Position numbers and translations under genes: made by a program
Assembly: GCF_000331535.1 (NCBI RefSeq)
Contig: NZ_AMZN01000024.1
Coordinates: forward strand, 33,298 to 97,297
Reading direction: 5' to 3'
DNA length: 64,000 nt
From: Fulvivirga imtechensis AK7
Lineage (GTDB): Bacteria > Bacteroidota > Bacteroidia > Cytophagales > Cyclobacteriaceae
Shown: one piece after another, positions 46,050 to 52,660 of the stretch
Layout: every line of letters starts with the position of its first letter
Position numbering within the stretch: position 1 is the first letter of the stretch
Notes under the pieces: generated by a model
Told to the model about the DNA's origin: nothing
Database searches by the model: none
Seen by the model: only the letters and a program-made list of their open reading frames with translations

Positions 46050-46085
46050 CAAGTATAAGGTATGTGCGTCTCAAAAAATGAGATT
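46050..46085 (-). promoter_or_regulatory. Locus palindrome, promoter A
   Basis: On the minus strand a palindrome (AATCTCA-N5-TGAGACG, 46067-46085, one mismatch per arm set) lies exactly 9 nt upstream of TATACTTG (46057 to 46050), a TAnnTTTG-like -7 box. It drives the 79-residue gene and perhaps the kinase. It is the weakest of the four copies. Confidence 0.72.
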
Positions 46086-46129
46086 GAGGGAATTTTTTGT
46101 TTAAAAAAACCAAAAAAAACATGGTTACA

Positions 46130-48310
46130 TCAAGCCACACTCCTCTCCTCCAGCATGGGTAATTGTTGTTTCCAGAGGTTGAAATAGTGTCCCCGGACTT
46201 CAAGCAGAGCTTCATGTGTACCCTGTTCCACCAGCTTACCCTTTTGAAGTACGACAATATGGTCTGCACTGCGAACAGTACTCAATCTGTGCGCTATTAA
46301 AATGACCGTTTTTCCTTGCCTGGCCAACAGGTCAACAGCATTCTGAACATACTGCTCTGAGGCTGAATCCAGAGAAGATGTAGCCTCATCGAGAATTAAT
46401 ATTTCCGGCTCCCTATACAAGGCGCGGGCAATAGCTATGCGTTGCTTCTGCCCTCCCGAAAGAGACGCTCCATTTTCCCCAAGATATGTATTGAATCCGG
46501 CAGGTAAAGATTCAATAAATTCTAAAATATTCAATTGTGAGCAGATCTTAATAATCCTTTGCATGTCGGGTTCATAGTCCCCTACTGCAATATTGTCTAT
46601 CACATTCCCCGCAAACAAGTCTATTTTTTGAGGAACAACGCCAATTATATCCCTCAGGCTTTCCTTATCAGTATACTTCAGGTTAAGCTCACCTATTGTA
46701 ATGGCTCCTTGCTCTATGGGATATATGCATTGAATGATAGACATAAACGTAGTTTTCCCGGAACCACTTTCTCCAACTATTGCATTTACCTTTCCAAATG
46801 CCAATTTCATATTCAGTCCTTCGAAAACGTTAGTCCTTGAACCATAACGAAAATGGATGTCTTTAAAATGAATATCCCCTAGCTGTTCGGGTGATATTTT
46901 TATCTTGTTCTCTCCATCTTCCTTTTCTAAATCCATCAGCTCAAAAAGCCGATCTGATGCTATCAGCGCATCCTGGATAGTTTTGTTCATACCAATTAAA
47001 CTACTGACAGGACCGGTAAGGTATCCCACCAGCGCGTAAAAGGACAAAAGCTCCCCCGGAGTAATGGCATTATCAATCACAAATACAGACCCTGCCCACA
47101 ACAAAATAATCGTGAACAGCCGTGAAATAAACTGAGAAGCATTGCCCGAAAATATGCTGTTCTTACCCGACACGTAGACATTATTCAGCAGCTTGATAAA
47201 TCTTGTTTCGGTTTTGATGTTAGCATGCTCCTCCAGGCCAAAACTTTTTATGGTATAAACCGAATTTAAAGACTCCACCAACTGAGATTCCAGGTCAGCG
47301 GCACTTTCCATCAATTTCCGCTGTGTCTTTTTATTGAGCCTGTTGGTGAAAAAATAAACCAGTCCGTAAAAAGGAATGATCATCAACATTATCAACGCCA
47401 GCTTCCAGTAATAAATGAACATCAGACCGAAGGCAAAAAGTACAATGAAGATATTGACAATTAGCTCGATCAAGGTATCATTGATAAACGCCCTGATCTT
47501 GACGGCATCATTTACCCTGGAAATGATCTCTCCCACCCTCATATTGTCAAAAAATCGTTGCGGTAGCCTCAGCAGGTGTTTGTAATAACCCAGAATCAAC
47601 CTGGCATCTATCAGTTGGCCCGTTTTTAGGGTGAAAATAGATTTGGTGGCACCTATAAATATCTGCACTATCAAAAGCACCAGCATAATGATAATGATAC
47701 TGAGCAGATTAAGAAGATTTTTATTACCCTCTACAAGCACGTGGTCAACAATCTTCTGCACATAGAGGGAGGTAGAAAGTCCGAGGATGGTAAAAATAGC
47801 AGCACCAAATAAAGCCTGAAGCATAATAGTTTTGTGTGGCCTCAGTAAATACCACAAACGCCTGCCCACCGAAACTTTTTCATTCCCTTTTTCAAAACCA
47901 TCATCAGGCAATAGCAGCAACAGCACACCTGTCCACAACTGCATAAACTCGTCATTGGAGTAGGTGTGCATTCTACCATCCCCGGGATCCATCACCTTAA
48001 CATGCTTCTCATTGGCTTCGAAGATCACCACAAAATGGTGTAAAACTTTATTGACTATGATATGGGCAATGGCAGGTTTGGGAATTTTTAAAAGACTGCT
48101 GAATTCTCCCCGTACCCCTTTAGCCACAAAACCCAACTTTTCGGCAGCTTCTATCATACCAAGCACATTGGTCCCTTTTTGGTCAGTAGATGCATATTGT
48201 CTTATCCGGGAGATGGGCAGCTTCAGCCCATAGAATGAAGCCACTGAGGCCAGACATGCCGCTCCACAGTCGGTAACATCATGTTGTTTTACTTTTATAG
48301 ATCTACTCAT
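46130..48310 (-). CDS. C39-peptidase ABC exporter (PCAT-type bacteriocin/peptide transporter)
   Basis: A 726-residue peptidase-containing ABC transporter that cleaves double-glycine leaders and exports the peptide. The N-terminal C39 domain has its catalytic Cys in KQHDVTDCGAACLAS, its His in VLHHFVVIF and its Asp in VMDPGDG. Six TM helices lie at about 160-440. The nucleotide-binding domain has Walker A GESGSGKTT, the signature SLSGGQKQRIAIARAL, Walker B ILILDEATSSLD and the H-loop LIAHRLS. The start is the ATG at 48310 (MSRSIKVKQHD), 10 bp after the HlyD stop; a further in-frame start overlaps that gene. All catalytic residues are present, so it is probably the processing exporter for the two GG peptides nearby. 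Confidence 0.95.
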   Translation of the reverse strand: MSRSIKVKQHDVTDCGAACLASVASFYGLKLPISRIRQYASTDQKGTNVLGMIEAAEKLGFVAKGVRGEFSSLLKIPKPAIAHIIVNKVLHHFVVIFEANEKHVKVMDPGDGRMHTYSNDEFMQLWTGVLLLLLPDDGFEKGNEKVSVGRRLWYLLRPHKTIMLQALFGAAIFTILGLSTSLYVQKIVDHVLVEGNKNLLNLLSIIIIMLVLLIVQIFIGATKSIFTLKTGQLIDARLILGYYKHLLRLPQRFFDNMRVGEIISRVNDAVKIRAFINDTLIELIVNIFIVLFAFGLMFIYYWKLALIMLMIIPFYGLVYFFTNRLNKKTQRKLMESAADLESQLVESLNSVYTIKSFGLEEHANIKTETRFIKLLNNVYVSGKNSIFSGNASQFISRLFTIILLWAGSVFVIDNAITPGELLSFYALVGYLTGPVSSLIGMNKTIQDALIASDRLFELMDLEKEDGENKIKISPEQLGDIHFKDIHFRYGSRTNVFEGLNMKLAFGKVNAIVGESGSGKTTFMSIIQCIYPIEQGAITIGELNLKYTDKESLRDIIGVVPQKIDLFAGNVIDNIAVGDYEPDMQRIIKICSQLNILEFIESLPAGFNTYLGENGASLSGGQKQRIAIARALYREPEILILDEATSSLDSASEQYVQNAVDLLARQGKTVILIAHRLSTVRSADHIVVLQKGKLVEQGTHEALLEVRGHYFNLWKQQLPMLEERSVA

Positions 48311-48320
48311 AAGTAAAAGT

Positions 48321-49487
48321 TTATTCTGCACGTGCAGGATTCAGCCAGTCATCAACATCATCATACAAGAGCTGCCAGAGAGACCTCCTGCTGACAATAA
48401 ACCTTGCACTTAATGTCATACCTTTTTTCAGTTTGCCGCTGTAGCCGTTTTTTAATTGCAGCGCTTCCTGGTCAAGCTTGCATCGCACTTTGAACACCGG
48501 CTTATCATTATACATGATCACATCATTTGCCACCTCTTTGACTGTACCCGTAGCGAGACCCCATTGGTTATAGTTAAAAGCATCTATCTGAAATTTGGCG
48601 GGCATGCCCTCCTTCAAAAAACCGATATCACCCGGGGAAATATAGGTCTCCACCACCAGCTCCGAATCCGGAGATATCTTCATTAACGACTGATTGGCAA
48701 AAATCTGCACTCCTTCAAATATTCCGTCCGAGCCCTGTATCGTTCCCGAAACGGGGGCTTTTATGATGTAGTCATTTTGCTCCTCTCGGAGTTGGGCTAA
48801 CTGATTGCTTATGTCTGCTATCTCGTCTTCATTGTTTTGCAGTTGCATTTGCCAATTGCTAATGTGAGATTGATGCATCATTTTAAATTCGGCTGTTATA
48901 CGGTCATACTCAAATTTGCTGTTATCATACTCTGCTTCTGCTATTGCCTGCACATCAAATAGTTGGCGATTTCTCTTCCATTTCTTTTTGGCCAGCAGGT
49001 AGCGTGCGTTTCCTTCGTTTACTCTTTGTGTAAACTCCAGGTATTCCTGTCTGTAAGGGGCGGTTTCAATACTGTCTATATTATTAAAAGCGGATATAGA
49101 AAAGCCGCTTATCAACCTCTTCAGGTCTCGTGCCTGCGCCAATAGCTCCAAACGCCTGGTATGGAGATAACTTACCCTATTATCCAGTATATTGGATTCA
49201 ATGATAAACAATGTATCACCTTCAAACACATGTTGGTTGTTCTGCACGTTTAGCTTGAATAAGCGGCCGCTTGAAGGGGAGGAAATGGTAGTAACTTCGT
49301 TTACCGGCCTGACTAACCCAGCACTTCGGACCGTAACATCTACATCAATGAAGGGAAGCGAAGCAAAAGCTGCCACTAATACAAAAATCACCATCATGTA
49401 AATAAGCTGCGATCTGGTAGAATGCCTTGCCACCTGAACCTCAACGGTATGATCAACAATCTCCTTAGGAAAAATCTGTTTCTGCAT
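48321..49487 (-). CDS. HlyD-family adaptor of the peptide exporter
   Basis: A 388-residue secretion accessory protein. One N-terminal TM helix (LIYMMVIFVLVAAFASLPFI, about residues 29-48) is followed by a lipoyl half (TISSPSSGRLFKLNVQNNQHVFEGDTLFIIE), a coiled-coil hairpin (about 90-215), the second lipoyl half (IIKAPVSGTIQGSDGIFEGVQIFANQ) and a beta-barrel domain ending in MTLSARFIVSRRSLWQLLYD. It links the ABC exporter to an outer-membrane channel. No TolC gene is in this locus. It sits 6 bp after the 39-residue membrane protein and 10 bp before the exporter, in one operon under promoter B. Confidence 0.93.
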   Translation of the reverse strand: MQKQIFPKEIVDHTVEVQVARHSTRSQLIYMMVIFVLVAAFASLPFIDVDVTVRSAGLVRPVNEVTTISSPSSGRLFKLNVQNNQHVFEGDTLFIIESNILDNRVSYLHTRRLELLAQARDLKRLISGFSISAFNNIDSIETAPYRQEYLEFTQRVNEGNARYLLAKKKWKRNRQLFDVQAIAEAEYDNSKFEYDRITAEFKMMHQSHISNWQMQLQNNEDEIADISNQLAQLREEQNDYIIKAPVSGTIQGSDGIFEGVQIFANQSLMKISPDSELVVETYISPGDIGFLKEGMPAKFQIDAFNYNQWGLATGTVKEVANDVIMYNDKPVFKVRCKLDQEALQLKNGYSGKLKKGMTLSARFIVSRRSLWQLLYDDVDDWLNPARAE

Positions 49488-49493
49488 AAGCGC

Positions 49494-49613
49494 CTAACCC
49501 AGGTATCCGAAAATTTTATGAAACAGATAGCCATAGGTAAATGCTATGAATAAAAGCACGAATATCCAGGCGCTTAATCTTGTGATGATCAACGATCGTT
49601 TTCTAGAATACAT
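49494..49613 (-). CDS. Small membrane protein, 39 aa, first gene of the exporter operon
   Basis: An ATG-to-TAG frame of 39 codons placed 6 bp before the HlyD ATG and about 30 nt after promoter B, so it is almost certainly translated. It has a basic N-terminus (MYSRKRSLIITR), one hydrophobic helix (LSAWIFVLLFIAFTYGYLF) and a short tail (HKIFGYLG). The basic end predicts an N-in orientation. It weakly resembles the 33-residue protein at 50426..50527 (both have hydrophobic helix, then GY, then a basic residue and Ile). A role as exporter subunit or immunity peptide is inference. Confidence 0.7.
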   Translation of the reverse strand: MYSRKRSLIITRLSAWIFVLLFIAFTYGYLFHKIFGYLG

Positions 49614-49646
49614 AACGAATTACAATTTTTATTTTCAATTACGGCA

Positions 49647-49682
49647 CAAGAATAAATGGCCGGAGTCTCAAAAAGTGGGACT
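49647..49682 (-). promoter_or_regulatory. Locus palindrome, promoter B
   Basis: On the minus strand AGTCCCA-N5-TGAGACT (49664-49682, one mismatch) lies exactly 9 nt upstream of TATTCTTG (49654 to 49647). The flank GGCCATTTATTCTTGTGC is nearly identical to promoter C. It drives the 39-residue protein, HlyD and the exporter with a leader of about 30 nt. Confidence 0.85.
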
Positions 49683-49749
49683 GGGAGATAAAATTTCCAA
49701 CATCACCAAACCCTTGGAGTGTTTCGCAGGCCCAGGAACATTCTCTAAA

Positions 49750-49976
49750 CTGGCGCGCGTTTAGCGATAGCGCAACGCGTGCCCCTCTACCAAAAGGCTG
49801 AGGTCTTCAACGACTTCCGACTTCCGACTTTGATCTTCCGGCTACAGCATATGGAAAAGATCTAACCATAATAAACAAGGAGTTAAAATCGCTTCGGCCG
49901 CAATCTGGCGCGCGTTTGGCGATAGCGTAACGCGTGCCCCTCTACCATAGGCTGAGGTCTTCAACGACTTCGGACT
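49750..49976. repeat. Two direct repeats of about 72 bp
   Basis: Copies at 49750-49822 and 49905-49976 share CTGGCGCGCGTTT-GCGATAGCG-AACGCGTG and a following CCCCTCTACCA...GGCTGAGGTCTTCAACGACTTC block with few differences. The first part contains an inverted repeat (CGCGTT/AACGCG). A related word occurs in the right-edge repeat (63559 and 63839). No coding frame is convincing in 49683-49979. Confidence 0.82.
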
Positions 49977-49979
49977 CCT

Positions 49980-50189
49980 CTACCCACAGTTGCTCAGCAC
50001 TTCATCAATTCGTTTCTGCATCAGTTCCAGCTTTATCTTGCATTGTATAAGGTTGTCTTTTACATAAGGAAGGTCCTCCCAACTCTCGCCTTCAATGGTT
50101 AAAGCGGCATAATCAATTTGTTTGTTCACCTGCTCCTTCAGCAGGTATAAGGATGCCAATCCATCTATAATTTTTTCTTTATCGGACAT
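49980..50189 (-). CDS. Small helical protein, paralogue 2 of the export locus
   Basis: A 69-residue paralogue of the protein at 45694..45933. Its two helices, IIDGLASLYLLKEQVNKQID and VKDNLIQCKIKLELMQKRIDEVL, flank an acidic loop (TIEGESWEDLP). The conserved Cys in the second helix (LIQCK versus LKDCK) and a Cys at the C-terminus are shared by both copies. It is cytosolic by sequence. It has its own promoter C and lies between the precursor operon and the exporter operon. Its retention in two copies under the same promoter type argues for a role in the system. Confidence 0.82.
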   Translation of the reverse strand: MSDKEKIIDGLASLYLLKEQVNKQIDYAALTIEGESWEDLPYVKDNLIQCKIKLELMQKRIDEVLSNCG

Positions 50190-50283
50190 CTGAGTAAGAT
50201 TTTTAGAATATAAACTACCTACCCTCCTGCTTTCACAGCCATCTTGAGTCCCATGATAGTTGCTGATTTAGAGAGTGATGGTA

Positions 50284-50319
50284 CAAGAATAAGTGGCCGG
50301 AGTCTCATAATCTGAGACT
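50284..50319 (-). promoter_or_regulatory. Locus palindrome, promoter C
   Basis: A perfect palindrome AGTCTCA-N5-TGAGACT (50301-50319) lies exactly 9 nt upstream of TATTCTTG (50291 to 50284) on the minus strand. It precedes the 69-residue gene by about 95 bp. Confidence 0.88.
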
Positions 50320-50356
50320 GAAGGAATAATCTGTATTTTTTTGAATGGGAGTTATG

Positions 50357-50396
50357 GAAAAAAAGACCTTACAGGTTTCGAAAACCTGTAAGGTCT
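50357..50396 (-). terminator. Terminator of the GG-peptide operon
   Basis: In minus orientation a perfect 15-bp stem (50382-50396 with 50364-50378) with a 3-nt loop is followed by a run of seven T. It lies 30 bp after the 33-residue gene and closes the transcription unit that begins at promoter D. Confidence 0.93.
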
Positions 50397-50425
50397 AAAG
50401 GGGCTTCAATGAAGAGAGTTCAAAA

Positions 50426-50527
50426 CTATAACATGCAATTAATCCTCCCCATTGCGTAACCTGTTGCATAAAGAAGCAATAAAATCGATATCACAGCTAT
50501 TGAAGCTTGCATTATGATTTTTTTCAT
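50426..50527 (-). CDS. Small membrane protein, 33 aa, end of the GG-peptide operon
   Basis: An ATG-to-TAG frame: MKKIIMQ, a hydrophobic helix (ASIAVISILLLLYATGYAM), then GRINCML. It begins 32 bp after the 43-residue gene and is followed by the operon terminator. A single TM helix with a basic start predicts an inner-membrane peptide with N-in topology. Candidates are an immunity peptide or exporter accessory. The only support is position and the clean hydrophobic profile. Confidence 0.6.
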   Translation of the reverse strand: MKKIIMQASIAVISILLLLYATGYAMGRINCML

Positions 50528-50559
50528 AGTTTAATCGAACAATGAAGTATACAAGTTAC

Positions 50560-50691
50560 TCAACGATCTTCTTTGAGCTCCACCCCATCCTTAAGTCCCT
50601 CAAAGAATGATTCTCTCCTATCAAATAAAAAGATTAACAAGAGTAGCGTAAGAAGGATGGCAAATAAAATTTTTTTTGACTTGGAATTCAT
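50560..50691 (-). CDS. 43-aa membrane protein repeating the C-terminal half of the first GG peptide
   Basis: The frame encodes a basic start (MNSKSKK), a hydrophobic helix (ILFAILLTLLLLIF) and the tail LFDRRESFFEGLKDG plus VELKEDR. The tail matches the first GG peptide, which has LFDNREKFVAGIKDG then LQID after its own hydrophobic stretch: 10 of 15 residues are identical. It has no leader or GG site, so it should remain in the membrane. It is in the same operon, 53 bp after the second GG peptide. I read it as a membrane-retained twin of the peptide, possibly conferring self-protection. This is inference. Confidence 0.75.
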   Translation of the reverse strand: MNSKSKKILFAILLTLLLLIFLFDRRESFFEGLKDGVELKEDR

Positions 50692-50707
50692 AATGTAAAG
50701 ATTTTAA

Positions 50708-50737
50708 CATTAGTAGTAGGAATCCCTACTACTAATG
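50708..50737 (-). other. Intercistronic hairpin inside the GG-peptide operon
   Basis: A perfect 13-bp stem (CATTAGTAGTAGG with CCTACTACTAATG, 50708-50720 and 50725-50737) with a 4-nt loop lies between the stop of the second GG peptide and the start of the 43-residue gene. No T-run follows, so it is more likely an mRNA stabiliser or partial attenuator than a full terminator. Confidence 0.75.
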
Positions 50738-50744
50738 GAAATTA

Positions 50745-50930
50745 TTAATTAAACATATAAATTAGATAACCAACAGGATTGACTCCAAGACCTCCTGTAG
50801 CCAATGTGGCACCAACATGTTTACCCATCCAGTATGCTGCATCTCCGTCCTCTCCACCATTAGTCATTTGAAGTTCTTGTTGAGTTAACTCTTGCACTAA
50901 GTGTTGATCTTCATTAAATAAATCTTTCAT
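50745..50930 (-). CDS. Double-glycine leader peptide 2 (bacteriocin-like precursor)
   Basis: A 61-residue precursor with an acidic leader containing LVQELTQQELQMTNGG, ending in GG at residues 25-26. The hydrophobic/Glu spacing (L, L, E-L, M) is the standard recognition pattern for C39 peptidases. The core of 35 residues starts EDGDAAYWMGKHVG and continues ATLATGGLGVNPVGYLIYMFN. It holds GxxxG-like motifs (GKHVG, GGLG) typical of helix-pairing class IIb-type bacteriocins. It should be cut and exported by the transporter at 46130. Antimicrobial versus signalling activity cannot be decided from sequence. Confidence 0.85.
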   Translation of the reverse strand: MKDLFNEDQHLVQELTQQELQMTNGGEDGDAAYWMGKHVGATLATGGLGVNPVGYLIYMFN

Positions 50931-50973
50931 AAAAGAATATTTTAAATGTAATAAAAATAATTAATTACGACAA

Positions 50974-51144
50974 TTAGTCAATTTGTAAGCCATCTTTAAT
51001 TCCAGCCACAAATTTTTCACGATTATCAAAAAGATAAATACCCAGACCAACCACGGCCAAAGTAAGTCCAAAGTCACCTCCTTTAATTTCGGCAGATTCC
51101 TTTGCTGTCAATTCTTGAAAAGCGGATAATTCTAAATTCTTCAT
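50974..51144 (-). CDS. Double-glycine leader peptide 1
   Basis: A 56-residue precursor. Its leader MKNLELSAFQELTAKESAE plus IKGG ends in GG at residues 22-23. The core of 33 residues begins DFGLTLAVVGLGIY (hydrophobic, glycine-containing) and ends in a charged amphipathic tail, LFDNREKFVAGIKDG then LQID. It is the first gene after promoter D, with a leader of about 50 nt. A second GG peptide follows 43 bp later. The tail is repeated in the leaderless 43-residue protein of the same operon, which ties the two functionally. This is probably one part of a two-peptide system. Confidence 0.85.
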   Translation of the reverse strand: MKNLELSAFQELTAKESAEIKGGDFGLTLAVVGLGIYLFDNREKFVAGIKDGLQID

Positions 51145-51200
51145 TTTTTAAAGTTTTAAAGTTTAACATTTGATTATAGGTCATTCGCGAAAACCTACTA

Positions 51201-51236
51201 CAATGCTATCGGTCGTGAGTCTCAAAAAGTGAGACT
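51201..51236 (-). promoter_or_regulatory. Locus palindrome, promoter D of the GG-peptide operon
   Basis: A perfect palindrome AGTCTCA-N5-TGAGACT (51218-51236) lies exactly 9 nt upstream of TAGCATTG (51208 to 51201) on the minus strand. It precedes GG peptide 1 by about 57 bp. Confidence 0.87.
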
Positions 51237-51383
51237 GAAAAAATATTTTTTATAAAATTTTATGAATGACATTCCAGCCGATAGGAGATGGGCTGGGTAC
51301 CCGTGAGGAGGAAAATGCCAATTTTTTAAGTAATCTATCATAAAATGATCAGCTTAACTTCACTAATCCCTGTGCTACTATCC

Positions 51384-51538
51384 CCGTCAGTACGGTTCAA
51401 AACCGTCTGACGGATATATACAGATAGCCGGTGCATTCAGGGAGAGGTCACCCCGCAATAGGACAATTTCTGCGAGAAGATGCTCTGTGGCTCAGAGGTA
51501 CCCTGAAAGACGTCCTGGCGGCTCAAAACCGTCTGACA
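51384..51538. repeat. Inverted repeat and shared word downstream of the HTH gene
   Basis: A 30-bp imperfect palindrome, CCGTCAG-TACGGTT with AACCGTCTGACGG (51384-51413), contains the word CAAAACCGTCTGAC. The same 14-mer recurs at 51524-51537, where it encodes the last residues of the HTH protein. The rest of 51237-51522 shows no convincing gene on either strand. Confidence 0.65.
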
Positions 51539-51843
51539 CCAGGTAGATTGATGCTCGATATTCCATTCCAGCCACCGGAGATCTCCACCAATTCACTGGT
51601 CATTAACTCCTGCTCTTTAACAAAGCCAAATGCAAAGCAGCCTTCTTCAATATAATAATAATGCTGGGCGAATTCATTGTAGCCAATGGGCGCGCCAAGG
51701 TTCTTCATATCATCAAGACATCTGAAAAAAGTACTTCTTGATATCCCCAGCCGGTGGGCCAACACCGCAGCATTCCCTCTTACTTTCATCCGTATCATCC
51801 GGTCAAGACGCAGGTACAATGTTCTTCTTTCATCAATTGACAT
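51523..51843 (-). CDS. HTH regulator-like protein with a GG-leader-like C-terminus
   Basis: A 106-residue protein starting at the ATG at 51843 (MSIDERRTLYLRLDRMIRMK); a longer frame adds an unlikely N-terminus. The HTH is NAAVLAHRLGISRSTFFRCLDDMKNLGAPIGY, followed by a short winged part (QHYYYIEEGCFAFGFV). Relatives of this small HTH family occur beside GG-peptide genes in Bacteroidota, from memory, and usually end near this point. Here about 30 more residues follow, including ELMTSELVEISGG then WNGISS, which looks like a double-glycine leader end. It may regulate the locus; whether it binds the AGTCTCA palindrome is unknown. Confidence 0.75.
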   Translation of the reverse strand: MSIDERRTLYLRLDRMIRMKVRGNAAVLAHRLGISRSTFFRCLDDMKNLGAPIGYNEFAQHYYYIEEGCFAFGFVKEQELMTSELVEISGGWNGISSINLPGVRRF

Positions 51844-51926
51844 AACAGTAGCGATTTTTAAGGTTGGTTGGACATGTAAATGACTAAAATCAATAATTAT
51901 CAAATCATAACTATTTATAAATACTA

Positions 51927-51947
51927 TGTTAAAAATATTTTTTAACA
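51927..51947. promoter_or_regulatory. AT-rich palindrome upstream of the HTH gene
   Basis: TGTTAAAAA-TAT-TTTTTAACA is a perfect inverted repeat with 9-bp arms, 84 bp upstream of the HTH start. It could be the HTH protein's own operator. Low complexity makes chance possible. Confidence 0.4.
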
Positions 51948-52068
51948 ATTCATAAATTTTTATTTACTTTTTGAAAATCTTGAATTTTAAGATATTGTTC
52001 CGCTGGTTGGTAAAAGATCAATGAGGTTGGATAACTGAACGCGTGAAAATAGCGGCCAGTACCTTGAA

Positions 52069-52114
52069 CATTCATCGGATGAAACTTGCTTTGTGAAGAC
52101 ATTCATCCGATGAG
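52069..52114. repeat. Interspersed inverted repeat TTCATCGGATGAA, copy 1
   Basis: ATTCATCGGATGAA and ATTCATCCGATGAG flank a spacer of about 18 nt. Near copies occur at 58071-58117 and, partly degraded, at 57874-57914. The surrounding 51948-52355 is otherwise non-coding. Confidence 0.8.
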
Positions 52115-52355
52115 GATTTTTTAGCCTCGGAGGGTCTGTTTTATTAGAGAGTATTTGTTTTTGGAGAGAGAAAAAACCCTCTCGCACCTGTCCCCGGACC
52201 CCGTTCCGGGGCCCTTTAGCAAAGAACTTCATCCGATGTCGCCAGGTTACCTGCTCAATAGAATGGCAAAGAATTTCTTCGGATTTCCATAGCTAAGTTC
52301 GAAGGTTTACTCTGGCTGAGCCCTGATCAGCGGGGCCCCGGAACGGGGTCCCATA

Positions 52356-52660
52356 GCCGTTAACTTAAGCATCCCGGTAGGGATGCAATATTGGTAGCCC
52401 GGGGTGAAGCCCCGGGATAGGATTAGATTTTTTTATGCGCCACATTCAAGCTTGGGAAGATGAGAAGGCTATTTTGGCGCATCCATGCTTACTAAGGTAA
52501 ATGCTTCGAACTCATTCCTGCCATGTGTGCCAAGGAAGCCTGTGTTCCATGGTTGGGCCTTCCTATGGCACACTCAACTTCTCGTTTAAACCCGGGGCTT
52601 CACCCCGGGCTACAAAGATTTACCCCCTCTGGGGGCTCGTTATTCTCTTAAGTTAACGGC
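52356..52660. mobile_element. MITE-like repeat element, copy 1
   Basis: A 305-bp element bounded by 14-bp perfect inverted ends GCCGTTAACTTAAG and CTTAAGTTAACGGC. A second inner inverted pair, AGCCCGGGGTGAAGCCCCGG and CCGGGGCTTCACCCCGGGCT, follows, and the interior is free of plausible genes. It is nearly identical to 58382-58685 except for a 13-bp insertion near 52385. Such structure suggests a non-autonomous element or a large structured RNA repeat. No transposase is in the window. Confidence 0.8.

Noticed and set aside
46130..46260. Extra coding frame overlapping the exporter 3' end on the same strand
   Set aside because: It is a different-frame shadow of the exporter's ATP-binding domain, whose motifs are unambiguous in the main frame.
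46050..51236. Sigma-54 (-24/-12) reading of the four shared promoters
   Set aside because: Promoters B and C show GGCC near the expected -24 region, but no GC occurs at -12 and promoters A and D lack the GG element. The TAnnTTTG-like -7 box with fixed 9-nt spacing to the palindrome explains all four.
51987..52232. Open frame of 81 codons on the minus strand
   Set aside because: It crosses the interspersed inverted repeat and GC-rich repeat words; no signal, domain or promoter supports it.
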